Of a stretch of DNA of 64,000 nt, positions 42,501 through 51,268 are shown piece after piece. Both the position numbers and the translations under genes were made by a program. This stretch comes from DATCJU01 sp036562635 (lineage in GTDB: Bacteria; Actinomycetota; Actinomycetes; Mycobacteriales; Pseudonocardiaceae): assembly GCA_036562635.1 (NCBI GenBank), contig DATCJU010000077.1:1-64000 (forward strand), read 5' to 3'. The notes under the pieces were generated by a model, which was not told the origin of the DNA, made no database searches, and saw only the letters and a list, made by a program, of their open reading frames with translations. Every line of letters begins with the position of its first letter. Position 1 is the stretch's first letter.

Positions 42501-45032
42501 TTGAGCGCCGAAGCCCTCCCCACTGAGCTGCGCCGTGCGCTGGTCCAGCTGGCCCGCACACCACGCCTGCTCGTCGCCTGCGACTACGACGGGACGCTTG
42601 CGCCCATCGTGGAGGACCCCGACCAGGCACGCCCCTTGCCTGAGTCGGTGAACGCCCTGCGTTCGCTGGCTGTGCTGTCGTCCACCACCACCGCCGTCAT
42701 CTCCGGCCGTGCCCTGCGCGACCTGGCCACCCTGTCCCGGCTTCCCGCCGAGGTGCACCTGGTCGGCAGCCACGGCTCGGAGTTCGACATCGGGTTCGTG
42801 CACGCCCTGGAGCCGGCTCAGCGGGACCTGCTGACCCGTCTGAAGCAGGAGCTGCAGCGGATCATCGCGGACGCGGAGGGGGTGTTCCTGGAGCTCAAGC
42901 CGGCCAGCGCCGCGGTGCACGTACGCAAGGCCGCCCCCGAGGTCGCCGCGCGGGTGCTCGACGCCATCCGTTCCGGGCCGTGCACGTGGGACGGTGTCGA
43001 GGCCACCGAGGGCAAGGCCGTCATCGAACTCGCGGTGATCCGCACCGACAAGGGGCACGCCCTGGACGTGCTGCGGCACCAGGTGGGTGCCACCGCCGCG
43101 GTCTTCCTCGGTGACGACGTCACCGACGAGAAGGCGTTCGCCCGGCTGCACGGGCCCGACGTGGGCATCAAGGTCGGCCCGGGCGAGACCCTGGCCACCT
43201 ACCGCATCGACAGCACCGCCGACGTGGCGTACGTGCTGGCCTTCCTGCTGGAGGAGCGGCGTACCTGGCTGTACGGCGAGCAGGCCCCGCCGATCGAGCG
43301 GCTGACCATGCTGGCCAACGAGCGCTCGGTGGCCCTGGTCACCCCGGACGCCAAGCTCACCTGGCTGTGCCACCCCGAGCCGGACTCGGCGGCGGTGTTC
43401 GCCGACCTGCTCGGTGGCCCGTCGGCCGGACACTTCTCGATCCGGCCGCAGCGCAACAGCCTGCCGCTGGGCCAGCGCTACCTGCCCGGCACGATGATCG
43501 TGGAGACCCGCTGGTCGCGGCTGCTGGTCACCGACTACCTGGACCACTACTCGGCGCCGCACCGTACCGACCTGGTCCGGGTGATCTCCGGCAGCGTGCC
43601 CGCCACGGTCGAGTTCGCCCCGCGCCCCGAGTTCGGCCAGGTCCAGGTGCGGCTCATCGCCGAGAAGGACGGCCTGCGCGTGGTGGGCACGGGTGACCCG
43701 ATCGTGCTGCGCTCCCCGGGTGTGCGGTGGGAGATCACCTCGGACGGTGTGCACGAGTCGGCCCGGGCCGTGGTGCAGCCCACGCCCGACGCCCCGGTGG
43801 TGCTGGAGCTGCGCTGTGGCACCGACGACCTGTCGCCGTCGGAGATCCCCGAGGAGGAGCGGCGGCGCCGCGCGGCCGCGTACTGGACCGAGTGGCTGGC
43901 GGGGCTGCGGCTGCCCGACACCGAGCGCGACCTGGTGGCACGGTCCGCGCTGACCCTGCGCGGCCTGTGCCACAGCGACACCGGCGCGATCCTGGCCGCG
44001 GCCACCACCTCGCTGCCCGAGGAGATCGGCGGTGTCCGCAACTGGGACTACCGGTACTGCTGGCTGCGGGACGCCGCACTGACCGCGCAGACCCTGGTGT
44101 CCCTGGGGTCCACGGCCGAGGCCGAGGCGTTCCTGGGCTGGGTGCACCGGGTGCTGGAGACCCTGCCCGGTCCGGAGCGGCTGCACCCGCTGTACACGAT
44201 CCACGGCACCACGCTGGGCCCCGAGGCGGTCATCGACACGCTGCCCGGTTACGCGGGTTCCCGTCCGGTGCGGGTGGGCAACCTGGCCAACCAGCAGGTG
44301 CAGCTGGACGTGTTCGGTCCGGTGGTGGAGCTGGTCCTGGCACTCGCCGAGGCCCGGGGCAAGCTCACCGACGAGGACTGGAACCTGGTGCGGGCGATGG
44401 CCGAGGCGGTCGCGCGCCGCTGGCACGAGCCGGACCACGGCATCTGGGAGGAGCGGCACGCACCCCGGCACCACGTGTACTCCAAGGTGATGTGCTGGGT
44501 GACGATCGACCGTGCCGTCAGGCTCGCCGAGCGTTTCGGCCGGGAGGTCGACCCCAGCTGGCCCGGGCTGCGGGACACCATCGCCGAGGACGTGCTCAAG
44601 AACGGGTGGAACGAGGAGGTCCAGGCGTTCACCACCGCCTACGACGGCACCGACCTGGACGCCGCCTCGTTGCACGTGGGCCTGAGCGGGCTGATCGACC
44701 CGACCGACGAGCGGTTCCAGGCCACGGTGACCGCGATCGAGTCGGAGCTGCGCAGCGGCTCCACGGTCTACCGCTACCGGCGTGACGACGGTCTGCCCGG
44801 TGACGAGGGCGGGTTCCACCTGTGCGCCGCGTGGATGATCGAGGCGTACCTGCTGACCGGCCGGCGTACCGAGGCCGAGGAGCTGTTCCAGCAGCTCGTG
44901 GACTGTGCGGGGCCGACCGGTCTGCTGCCCGAGGAGTACGACCCGATCGCGGAGCGCTCGCTGGGCAACCACCCGCAGGCGTACTCGCACCTGGGTCTGA
45001 TCCGCTGCGCGCAGCTGCTCGACCGACTCTGA
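42501..45032 (+). CDS. otsB: Trehalose-6-phosphate phosphatase fused to GH15 trehalase/glucoamylase
   Basis: 843 residues with two complete enzymes. Residues about 15-260 are an OtsB-type HAD phosphatase: nucleophile Asp28 in ACDYDGTLAP, VISGR, Lys in DKGHAL and GDDVTDE near 204-210. From about 275 to the end is a GH15 protein: a beta-domain, GGVRNWDYRYCWLRDA near 508-523, candidate general acid Glu in GIWEER near 650, and candidate base in LLPEEYDP near 811. GH15 enzymes of this clade are trehalases or glucoamylase-like. A TTG start at 42501 has GAGGAG 7 bases upstream. The fusion joins the step that makes trehalose to one that may cleave it. Confidence 0.9.
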   Translation: MSAEALPTELRRALVQLARTPRLLVACDYDGTLAPIVEDPDQARPLPESVNALRSLAVLSSTTTAVISGRALRDLATLSRLPAEVHLVGSHGSEFDIGFVHALEPAQRDLLTRLKQELQRIIADAEGVFLELKPASAAVHVRKAAPEVAARVLDAIRSGPCTWDGVEATEGKAVIELAVIRTDKGHALDVLRHQVGATAAVFLGDDVTDEKAFARLHGPDVGIKVGPGETLATYRIDSTADVAYVLAFLLEERRTWLYGEQAPPIERLTMLANERSVALVTPDAKLTWLCHPEPDSAAVFADLLGGPSAGHFSIRPQRNSLPLGQRYLPGTMIVETRWSRLLVTDYLDHYSAPHRTDLVRVISGSVPATVEFAPRPEFGQVQVRLIAEKDGLRVVGTGDPIVLRSPGVRWEITSDGVHESARAVVQPTPDAPVVLELRCGTDDLSPSEIPEEERRRRAAAYWTEWLAGLRLPDTERDLVARSALTLRGLCHSDTGAILAAATTSLPEEIGGVRNWDYRYCWLRDAALTAQTLVSLGSTAEAEAFLGWVHRVLETLPGPERLHPLYTIHGTTLGPEAVIDTLPGYAGSRPVRVGNLANQQVQLDVFGPVVELVLALAEARGKLTDEDWNLVRAMAEAVARRWHEPDHGIWEERHAPRHHVYSKVMCWVTIDRAVRLAERFGREVDPSWPGLRDTIAEDVLKNGWNEEVQAFTTAYDGTDLDAASLHVGLSGLIDPTDERFQATVTAIESELRSGSTVYRYRRDDGLPGDEGGFHLCAAWMIEAYLLTGRRTEAEELFQQLVDCAGPTGLLPEEYDPIAERSLGNHPQAYSHLGLIRCAQLLDRL

Positions 45033-45047
45033 CGAGTTCCTGCCCGA

Positions 45048-45087
45048 ACGGCGCGGGGCCGGCGGTGATCCGCCGGCCCCGCGCCGT
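45048..45087. terminator. Bidirectional terminator, 18-bp perfect stem
   Basis: Arms 45048-45065 and 45070-45087 pair perfectly with loop TGAT and a T-rich stretch follows on the plus strand. It separates the otsAB operon from the convergent LacI gene. Confidence 0.85.
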
Positions 45088-45116
45088 CGTTCTGTTCGCT
45101 CTCTTCTGCAGGTCGA

Positions 45117-46217
45117 TCAGGGTCCGTACCACATCTGGACCACCGTGCGCGGCGGCCCGGAGGTGGAGCCGACGACCAGCTCGGTGTCCAGGGTGACCAC
45201 CCGCGGCCGGCCGTGCTCGGCGGTGTCCAGCAGCAGGCGGCCGGCGGCCCGCCCCTTCTCCAGGATGGGCTGGCGCACGGTGGTCAGGCCGATCCGCTCG
45301 GCCTCGGGAATGCCGTCGAAACCGGTGACCGTCAGGTCCTGCGGCACCTTCAGACCACGCCGCTTGGCCTCGTTCAGGGCACCGATGGCGAGGATGTCCG
45401 AGGTGCAGACCAGCGCGGTGATGTCCGGGTCGTGGTCCAGCAGCTGGGCCGCGGCCGACTCCCCGGACGCGGTGGTGTGGTCGAACCGCTCGACGACGGG
45501 GACCGAGGACCAGTCGACGCCGGCGGCGCCGAACGCCTCGGCCAGCCCGGCCAGTCGGGCCCGCTGCACGTGGAAGTGCGCCCCACGCTGCCGGTCGATC
45601 GGCACGAAACCGTCGTTGCGGTCCCGTCCCAGCCGCATGCACACCACCCCGATGCGGCGGTGGCCGAGTTCGATGAGGTGCCGGGCCAGCGCCTTGATGG
45701 CCGTCCGGTCGTCGATGCCGACCCGGTCGACGTCGTCCAGGTGCGGCTGGTCGCACACCACGGTGGGCACCGGACGTTCCAGCACGGCGGCCAGGTGGGG
45801 GTCGTCGTCGGGGACGGAGTAGACGACGAAACCGTCGACACCCGCCCGGTGCACCGCAGCGACGTTCTCCCGCTCGGGGTTGGCCGGAACCAGCAGCAGA
45901 CCCTGCCCGGCGTCCTCACACGCCAGGGCCAGCCCTTCCAGGAAGCCGATGGCCGCGGGGTCGCGGAAGGCGTAGGAGAGGTTCTCGGTGAGGAGCAGAC
46001 CGACCGCACCCGCCTTACGGGTGCGCAGCGACCGGGCGACCGGATCCGGCCCCGGATATCCGAGCCGACGCGCAGTTTCCAGCACCCGACGCCGCAGCTC
46101 CGGGGAGAGCTGGTCGGGGCGGTTGTACGCGTTGGACACCGTCGTCCGCGAAACCCCCAGCTCGGCAGCCAGTGAGGCCAGCGTGGCGGGACGTCGCGAA
46201 TTCGTGGACCGCGCCAT
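45117..46217 (-). CDS. LacI-family transcriptional regulator
   Basis: 366 residues: LacI helix-turn-helix at about 10-55 (TLASLAAELGVSRTTVSNAYNRP) with the hinge helix ARSLRT, and a periplasmic-binding-like effector domain. The effector is not deducible, but a neighbouring trehalose operon makes a sugar or sugar phosphate plausible. ATG 46217 lies 6 bases after TACCGT (46224-46229, minus strand) without a ribosome site; an in-frame ATG at 46265 is less likely. A 13-base palindrome just upstream suggests autoregulation. Confidence 0.88.
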   Translation of the reverse strand: MARSTNSRRPATLASLAAELGVSRTTVSNAYNRPDQLSPELRRRVLETARRLGYPGPDPVARSLRTRKAGAVGLLLTENLSYAFRDPAAIGFLEGLALACEDAGQGLLLVPANPERENVAAVHRAGVDGFVVYSVPDDDPHLAAVLERPVPTVVCDQPHLDDVDRVGIDDRTAIKALARHLIELGHRRIGVVCMRLGRDRNDGFVPIDRQRGAHFHVQRARLAGLAEAFGAAGVDWSSVPVVERFDHTTASGESAAAQLLDHDPDITALVCTSDILAIGALNEAKRRGLKVPQDLTVTGFDGIPEAERIGLTTVRQPILEKGRAAGRLLLDTAEHGRPRVVTLDTELVVGSTSGPPRTVVQMWYGP

Positions 46218-46230
46218 GAGGTGACGGTAA

Positions 46231-46243
46231 CGGTTCAGAACCG
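46231..46243. promoter_or_regulatory. Palindrome CGGTTCAGAACCG, probable operator
   Basis: Perfect 6-bp arms around one central A, placed between a plausible -35 and the -10 box of the LacI gene that starts at 46217, where a bound repressor would block RNA polymerase. Confidence 0.5.
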
Positions 46244-46387
46244 AATGGTGAAGTACGGGTGACATGCGCCTCGCACGGGTGGGCTAGTGCGGGATGTCCA
46301 CCCGGTCCGCGGGGTGTTTCTCGACCTGCGGTGAACGTGGTTTCCCGGGGTTCCGGGACGGCCCCGGCCCCGGTCGTCCCGTGACAC

Positions 46388-47458
46388 TCACCCCGGGGGC
46401 GCGGTGGACTCGCGCACCACCAGCCGGGGGCGGAACAGGGTGCTGTGCCCACGGCTCCCACCGCCCTGCGCCGTGCCCGGGACGAGCCTGCGGACCAACT
46501 CGTCGATCGCGGCGGCGGCCATCTCCTCGATCGGCTGGGCCAGGGTGGTGAGCGCCGGAGCACAGCAGGCGGCCAGCGGGATGTCGTCGAAGCCGACCAC
46601 CGACAGTCGGCCGGGGACGTCCAGGCCACGGCGCCGGGCCTCGCGCAGCACGCCGAGGGCCATGTGGTCGGAGGAGCAGATCACCCCGGTCGGGCGGTGC
46701 CGGGGGTCGGGGCGGTCCAGCAGCTCCGCGAGCGCCGCGGCCCCGCCCTCCGGACCGAACGGGGCGTGCGCGACGAGTTCGGCGGGCGTGGGCAGGCCGG
46801 CCTCCTCCAGGGCGGTCTGCCAGCCGACGCGCTTGAGCCGCGCGGGCAGGGAACGGGCGGGCCCGCACACGAAACCGATCCGCTCGTGTCCCAGTTCCAC
46901 CAGGTGCCTGGTGGCCAGGTACCCGGCCAGCTGCTCGTCCACCACGAAATCGGGTACGTCCAATGTGGGTGCCCCGCCGTTGACGAAGACCGTCGGCACC
47001 CCCTCGTCGAGCAGGGTGCGGTAGTGGCGGGGTGGGCGGTCGGAGGAGGGATTGCTGATCTCCGGGGAGACGAACACCATGCCGGCCACGCCACGGGCGA
47101 GCAGCATGCGCACGTACTCCTCCTCGCCCATGGCCCGGCCGAGCACGTCCCCGTCGGGACGGCGCGTACCGGCGCGGGTGTTGCACAGCAGGCAGGCGTA
47201 GCCGGCGCGGGAGGCCCGGACCTCCAACGCCTCGGCGAAGGCGGGGAACACCGGGTTGGACAGTTCCGGCACGAGCAGGGCGATCACACCGGTGCGTTGG
47301 AGGGCGCCGAGCCCCCGCGCGGTGTAGGGCATCTCGGCCACCACCGAGAGCACCCGCCGGCGGGTCTCCTCGTTGACCCCGGCACGCCCGTTGAGCACCC
47401 GGCTGACCGTGGAGACGCTCACCCCCGCCGCCCGGGCGATCTCGGCCAGCCCAGCCAC
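46388..47458 (-). CDS. LacI-family transcriptional regulator
   Basis: 356 residues with helix-turn-helix GLAEIARAAGVSVSTVSRVLNGRAGVNEETRRRV and the core PBP-like effector domain (VIALLVPELSNPVFPAFAEAL, GYACLLCNT, VPTVFVNGGAPTLDVPDFVVDE). GTG 47458 is preceded by GGGAGGAGG at 5 bases, which decides the start within a much longer open frame. It is divergent from msiK across 573 bases carrying several GCAA/TTGC palindromes, so control of msiK is a reasonable inference. Confidence 0.9.
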   Translation of the reverse strand: MAGLAEIARAAGVSVSTVSRVLNGRAGVNEETRRRVLSVVAEMPYTARGLGALQRTGVIALLVPELSNPVFPAFAEALEVRASRAGYACLLCNTRAGTRRPDGDVLGRAMGEEEYVRMLLARGVAGMVFVSPEISNPSSDRPPRHYRTLLDEGVPTVFVNGGAPTLDVPDFVVDEQLAGYLATRHLVELGHERIGFVCGPARSLPARLKRVGWQTALEEAGLPTPAELVAHAPFGPEGGAAALAELLDRPDPRHRPTGVICSSDHMALGVLREARRRGLDVPGRLSVVGFDDIPLAACCAPALTTLAQPIEEMAAAAIDELVRRLVPGTAQGGGSRGHSTLFRPRLVVRESTAPPG

Positions 47459-47502
47459 CCCGACCTCCTCCCGTTCACCGATCGCCAGCGTGCACCCGGA
47501 AG

Positions 47503-47514
47503 GCAACTTCTTGC
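47503..47514. promoter_or_regulatory. GCAACTTCTTGC inverted repeat
   Basis: GCAA arms and TTGC arms around four bases, 45 bases upstream of the LacI start codon at 47458; same arm design as the site at 47739. Confidence 0.35.
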
Positions 47515-47738
47515 AACGCTCCCCCGCCGTTGCCACCCCTTGGTACCAGGCACCGACCGGATGCTCCGCCGCCAGGCGGAACGGAACCGGCGACCGCCGC
47601 GGAGCAGGGACTGCAGGGGTTTGACACCTCCACTCGGGGGGTATCGGACCGACGAACGGTGTGCGCCGTCGGGGTGCACCGCAACCGAGGTCTTGACCGA
47701 TTCGCCGGTCGAGGAGTCCAATCCGTCTGAGCGCGTCC

Positions 47739-47752
47739 TGCAAAGAATTGCA
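47739..47752. promoter_or_regulatory. TGCAAAGAATTGCA inverted repeat
   Basis: TGCAA / TTGCA arms around AGAA in the middle of the LacI-msiK intergenic region. Together with 47503-47514 it defines a recurring GCAA-N4-TTGC pattern, a likely binding site of the adjacent LacI protein. Confidence 0.45.
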
Positions 47753-47977
47753 CGGCACAGGGCCGGTCGATCGCCGCAGCTGGCGGGCGTGGGAGCCGCG
47801 CGGCGTCCCGGCCACCGGTGGACCCCGCCGGGAGATCGTTGCCCCCGACTTCGGTCTCCCGGCGTGTTCCACCACCCGAGCAGACCCCGATCAGGGCAAC
47901 GGTCGGTGTTCGTCGACCACCTCAACATCACCCTTTCGTCACCCTGGTGCCACCGAAACTGCACGAGGCCTTCCGAG

Positions 47978-47987
47978 ACAACGTTGT
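47978..47987. promoter_or_regulatory. ACAACGTTGT palindrome in front of msiK
   Basis: Perfect 10-base palindrome 45 bases before the msiK ATG, with the CAACGTTG core also seen at 8372-8379. Typical LacI-family operator core. Confidence 0.45.
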
Positions 47988-48031
47988 ATCGGCTACCTTG
48001 CGAGCACCGGAAGGACACGAAAGGGGCACAC

Positions 48032-49132
48032 ATGGCCGAGGTCGTCTACGAGAACGCCTCCCGGATCTACCCGGGCAACCCGCCGGTGCGGGCGGTGAAC
48101 CAGCTCAACCTGGAGATCGCCGACGGTGAGTTCCTGGTGCTGGTCGGCCCCTCCGGCTCCGGTAAGTCCACCGCACTCCGCATGCTGGCCGGCCTGGAGG
48201 ACGTCGACGAGGGCGCCATCCGGATCGGCGGCCGGGACGTCACCAACGTGCCCCCCAAGGGGCGGGACATCGCCATGGTGTTCCAGTCCTACGCCCTCTA
48301 CCCGCACATGACGGTGGCGGAGAACATGGGCTTCGCCCTGAAGCTGCGGGGTGTGCCCAAGGCCCAGATCCGGGAGAAGGTCCTCGAGGCGGCCCGGATG
48401 CTGGACCTGGAGAAGTACCTGGACCGCAAGCCCAAGGCACTCTCCGGTGGTCAGCGGCAGCGTGTGGCCATGGGCCGGGCGATCGTCCGTGAGCCCAGCG
48501 TGTTCCTGATGGACGAGCCGCTGTCCAACCTCGACGCCAAGCTGCGGGTGGAGACCCGGGCCAACATCGCCGCCCTGCAGCAGCGGCTGGGCACCACGAC
48601 CATCTACGTCACCCACGACCAGGTCGAGGCGATGACCATGGGTCACCGGGTGGCGCTGCTCAAGGACGGCGTGCTGCAGCAGTGCGACACCCCGCGGGCG
48701 CTCTACGACCGCCCGGCCAACGCCTTCGTCGCCGGGTTCATCGGCTCCCCGGCGATGAACCTCAAGACCGTGCCGCTGACCAGCGAGGGCGCCCAGCTCG
48801 ACGGTCTGGTGGTACCGCTGCCGCGCGCCGTCCTGGACGCGGCCGCGGCCCGTGGCCTCAAGGAGGTCACCTTCGGTGTCCGTCCGGAGTCGCTGCACCT
48901 GGTCGGTGCCGACGAGGAGGGCGTGGAGATGACCGTGGAGCTGGTCGAGGAGCTGGGCGCGGACGCCTACGTGTACGGCTCGGTGCGCATCGGCGACCGC
49001 TCCGAGCGGTTCATCGTCCGTGTCGACGGCCGCACGCCGCCCGCCTTCGGCCAGAAGGTCAAGGTGGCGGTGCGTGACCTGGAGGAGATCCACCTGTTCG
49101 ACCCGGAGAGCGGCAACCGCCTGGAGGCGTGA
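48032..49132 (+). CDS. msiK: Multiple-sugar ABC transporter ATPase
   Basis: 366-residue MalK/UgpC-type ATPase: Walker A GPSGSGKST at 39-47, Q-loop VFQSYALYPHMTV, signature LSGGQRQRVAMGRA near 137, Walker B VFLMDEPLSNLDAK, and a C-terminal TOBE regulatory domain (about 240-360). MsiK serves several sugar permeases that lack their own ATPase; DasBC here is such a system. ATG 48032 has GAAAGGGG at about 7 bases. Upstream carries LacI-type palindromes and no recognisable dre; it ends in a strong hairpin. Confidence 0.93.
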   Translation: MAEVVYENASRIYPGNPPVRAVNQLNLEIADGEFLVLVGPSGSGKSTALRMLAGLEDVDEGAIRIGGRDVTNVPPKGRDIAMVFQSYALYPHMTVAENMGFALKLRGVPKAQIREKVLEAARMLDLEKYLDRKPKALSGGQRQRVAMGRAIVREPSVFLMDEPLSNLDAKLRVETRANIAALQQRLGTTTIYVTHDQVEAMTMGHRVALLKDGVLQQCDTPRALYDRPANAFVAGFIGSPAMNLKTVPLTSEGAQLDGLVVPLPRAVLDAAAARGLKEVTFGVRPESLHLVGADEEGVEMTVELVEELGADAYVYGSVRIGDRSERFIVRVDGRTPPAFGQKVKVAVRDLEEIHLFDPESGNRLEA

Positions 49133-49143
49133 GCACCACGTGT

Positions 49144-49184
49144 CGCCGGACCCCCGGTCGCGGATCGCGGCCGGGGGTCCGGCG
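49144..49184. terminator. Terminator hairpin after msiK
   Basis: Perfect 14-bp arms (49144-49157 and 49171-49184) with an inner CGCG/CGCG extension, 12 bases after the msiK stop. Confidence 0.8.
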
Positions 49185-49273
49185 TCATCGGGGCGGAGGC
49201 CCGGGTGGGAAACGTGGGGGTGTTCACCCACGGCATTCGGGTCACCTGCTTGGGTTTCGACGGCACCACCCTC

Positions 49274-49279
49274 TAGGCT
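49274..49279 (+). promoter_or_regulatory. -10 box TAGGCT of znuACB
   Basis: TAGGCT directly abuts the Zur-like box, so the repressor would cover the transcription start. Confidence 0.45.
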
Positions 49280-49280
49280 G

Positions 49281-49302
49281 AATACGACAACGATTTCCAT
49301 TA
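49281..49302. promoter_or_regulatory. Zur-like box
   Basis: GACAACGATTTCC at its centre differs at two positions from the GAAAACGATTTTC form of the actinobacterial Zur palindrome, and it is flanked by AAT and ATT. Location between the -10 box and the znuA start fits zinc-dependent repression. Confidence 0.5.
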
Positions 49303-49340
49303 GCTGTACGCGTCGGTTCCTGCCCGAGGAGTGCCGCCTG

Positions 49341-50381
49341 ATGAACTCCCGCTTCCCGCGCTCCACGGTCGTGCTGGCCGGACTGGTCGCGACCGCTCTC
49401 ACGCTCACCTCCTGCGGAGGAGGGGAACGGACGCCGCAGGGTTCCGACGGTGACACGGTCCGAGTCGTCACCTCGACGAACGTCTGGGGCAGCGTGGTGC
49501 AGGCGGTGGGCGGCGACGCGGTCGACGTGCAGGCGATCATCACCGGCACCTCGGCCGACCCGCACTCCTACGAGAGCACCCCCCGCGACGCGGTCACCGT
49601 GGCCCAGGCGCAGCTCGTGGTGGTCAACGGCGGCGGCTACGACGAGTTCGTCGAGCGGATCCTGGCCGGTGGCAGCGGTGAGCCCCCCGTCGTCCGGGCC
49701 GTCTCCCTCGCCGCCGGCGCCGAGCACCGGGCCGAACAGCACGACACCGGGCACGAGGAGCACACGCACGAGGAGCCCGACGCGAAGGAGACCACCGACG
49801 CCGCCCCCAGCACCCGGGCGCACACCGACGAGCACGGCCACACCCACCAGCACGGCGACAACGAGCACGTCTGGTACGACCTGCCGACCGTGGAGGCCGT
49901 GGCCCACCGCGTCGCCGAGGAACTCGGCCGGCTCCGCCCCGACCGGAAGGACGAGTTCACCCGCAACGCCGAGCGGTTCGCCACCCAGGTGCACCAGCTG
50001 CACGAGCGGCTGACCGAGCTGCACCGGACCACGCCCGACGCCCCGGTCCTGGCCACCGAGCCGGTGGCGCAACTGCTGCTGGAGGACGCCGGACTCCGGG
50101 ACGTCACCCCCGAGACCTTCCGCCAGGCCGTCGAGGAGGAGAACGACCCGCCGGCCGCTGCCGTCGCCGAGGTCGAGCAACTGATCTCCGGCGGACAGGT
50201 GCAGGTCGTGGTGCACAACCCGCAGACCGAGAGCCCGGTGACCGCCCGGGTCCGGGACCGGGCCGCCGCGGCGGGTATCCCCGTCGTCGAGATGACCGAG
50301 ACACTGCCCGAAGGCAAGGACTACCTCTCGTGGATGACCGAGCAGGTGAACGCGCTCGCGACCGCACTGGGGCGATCGTGA
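49341..50381 (+). CDS. znuA: Zinc ABC transporter substrate-binding lipoprotein
   Basis: 346-residue cluster A-I metal-binding protein. Lipobox TLTSC anchors it at Cys25. Zinc ligands are expected at His in DPHSYE, in EHVWYDL and the C-terminal Glu/Asp region; between the first two lies a His/Asp/Glu-rich loop (about 130-185) with many HxH motifs, a feature of zinc rather than manganese binders. ATG 49341 has CGAGGAG about 9 bases upstream. First gene of the overlapping znuA-znuC-znuB operon. Confidence 0.92.
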   Translation: MNSRFPRSTVVLAGLVATALTLTSCGGGERTPQGSDGDTVRVVTSTNVWGSVVQAVGGDAVDVQAIITGTSADPHSYESTPRDAVTVAQAQLVVVNGGGYDEFVERILAGGSGEPPVVRAVSLAAGAEHRAEQHDTGHEEHTHEEPDAKETTDAAPSTRAHTDEHGHTHQHGDNEHVWYDLPTVEAVAHRVAEELGRLRPDRKDEFTRNAERFATQVHQLHERLTELHRTTPDAPVLATEPVAQLLLEDAGLRDVTPETFRQAVEEENDPPAAAVAEVEQLISGGQVQVVVHNPQTESPVTARVRDRAAAAGIPVVEMTETLPEGKDYLSWMTEQVNALATALGRS

Positions 50382-51268
50382 ACACCACCGACACCAACCG
50401 GCGCACCTCGACCGCCGGAGCACCGACGTCCCACCGGGGAACCGAGGACACCACCCCCGCCGTGCAGTTGCGCGGAGCCCGGCTCGCCTACGGCGACCGG
50501 GTCCTGTGGGACGACCTGGACCTGGACGTCGCCCCCGGTGAGTTCCTCGCCGTGCTCGGCCCCAACGGGTCCGGCAAGACCAGCCTGCTGCGGGTCCTGC
50601 TCGGGCTCCAACCCCTGACCGCAGGCACCGCCCGCATCGCCGGTCGACCGGTGCGACGCGGGAACCGGCGTATCGGCTACATCCCCCAGCAGCGTGCCGT
50701 GGACCCCACGCTCACCGTGCGCGGGCGCGACCTGGTCAGTTTCGGCCTCGACGGCCACCGCTGGGGGTTGTCGCTACGCGGCCGGGCCGAGCGACGCCGC
50801 CGGGTGGAGGCCGCCCTGGAGGCGGTCGGTGCCACGGCCTACGCCGACCGTCCCGTGGGGCTGCTCTCCGGTGGGGAGCAGCAACGGCTGCGGGTGGCCC
50901 AGGCACTGGTCGGCGACCCCGACGTCCTGCTGTGCGACGAACCGCTGCTCTCACTGGACCCGGCCCGGCAACGGATGGTCAGCGAACTGATCGCACGCCA
51001 GGCCCGGGAACGCCGGGTCGCCGTCCTGTTCGTCACCCACGAGATCAACCCGGTGCTGCACCTGGTCGACCGGGTGCTCTACCTGGTCGACGGCCGCTTC
51101 CGGGTCGGCACTCCCGACGAGGTCATGACCTCGGAAACCCTGTCCGAGCTGTACCGGTCCCCGATCGAGGTGGTCCGGGTCGGTGGCCGCATCGTCGTCG
51201 CCGGGGCGGAGGACGGCACGGACTGCGCCCACCACGTCCAGTCCCGCTCGGAGGAAGGGCAGCCGTGA
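50378..51268 (+). CDS. znuC: Zinc ABC transporter ATP-binding protein
   Basis: 296 residues: Walker A GPNGSGKTS, Q-loop GYIPQQRAVDPTLTV, signature LSGGEQQRLRVAQAL, Walker B VLLCDEPLLSLD and switch His in FVTHEINPV. A hydrophilic N-terminal extension of about 28 residues precedes the ATPase domain. GTG 50378 overlaps the znuA stop, and its own stop overlaps znuB, so all three are translationally coupled. Confidence 0.94.
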   Translation: MNTTDTNRRTSTAGAPTSHRGTEDTTPAVQLRGARLAYGDRVLWDDLDLDVAPGEFLAVLGPNGSGKTSLLRVLLGLQPLTAGTARIAGRPVRRGNRRIGYIPQQRAVDPTLTVRGRDLVSFGLDGHRWGLSLRGRAERRRRVEAALEAVGATAYADRPVGLLSGGEQQRLRVAQALVGDPDVLLCDEPLLSLDPARQRMVSELIARQARERRVAVLFVTHEINPVLHLVDRVLYLVDGRFRVGTPDEVMTSETLSELYRSPIEVVRVGGRIVVAGAEDGTDCAHHVQSRSEEGQP

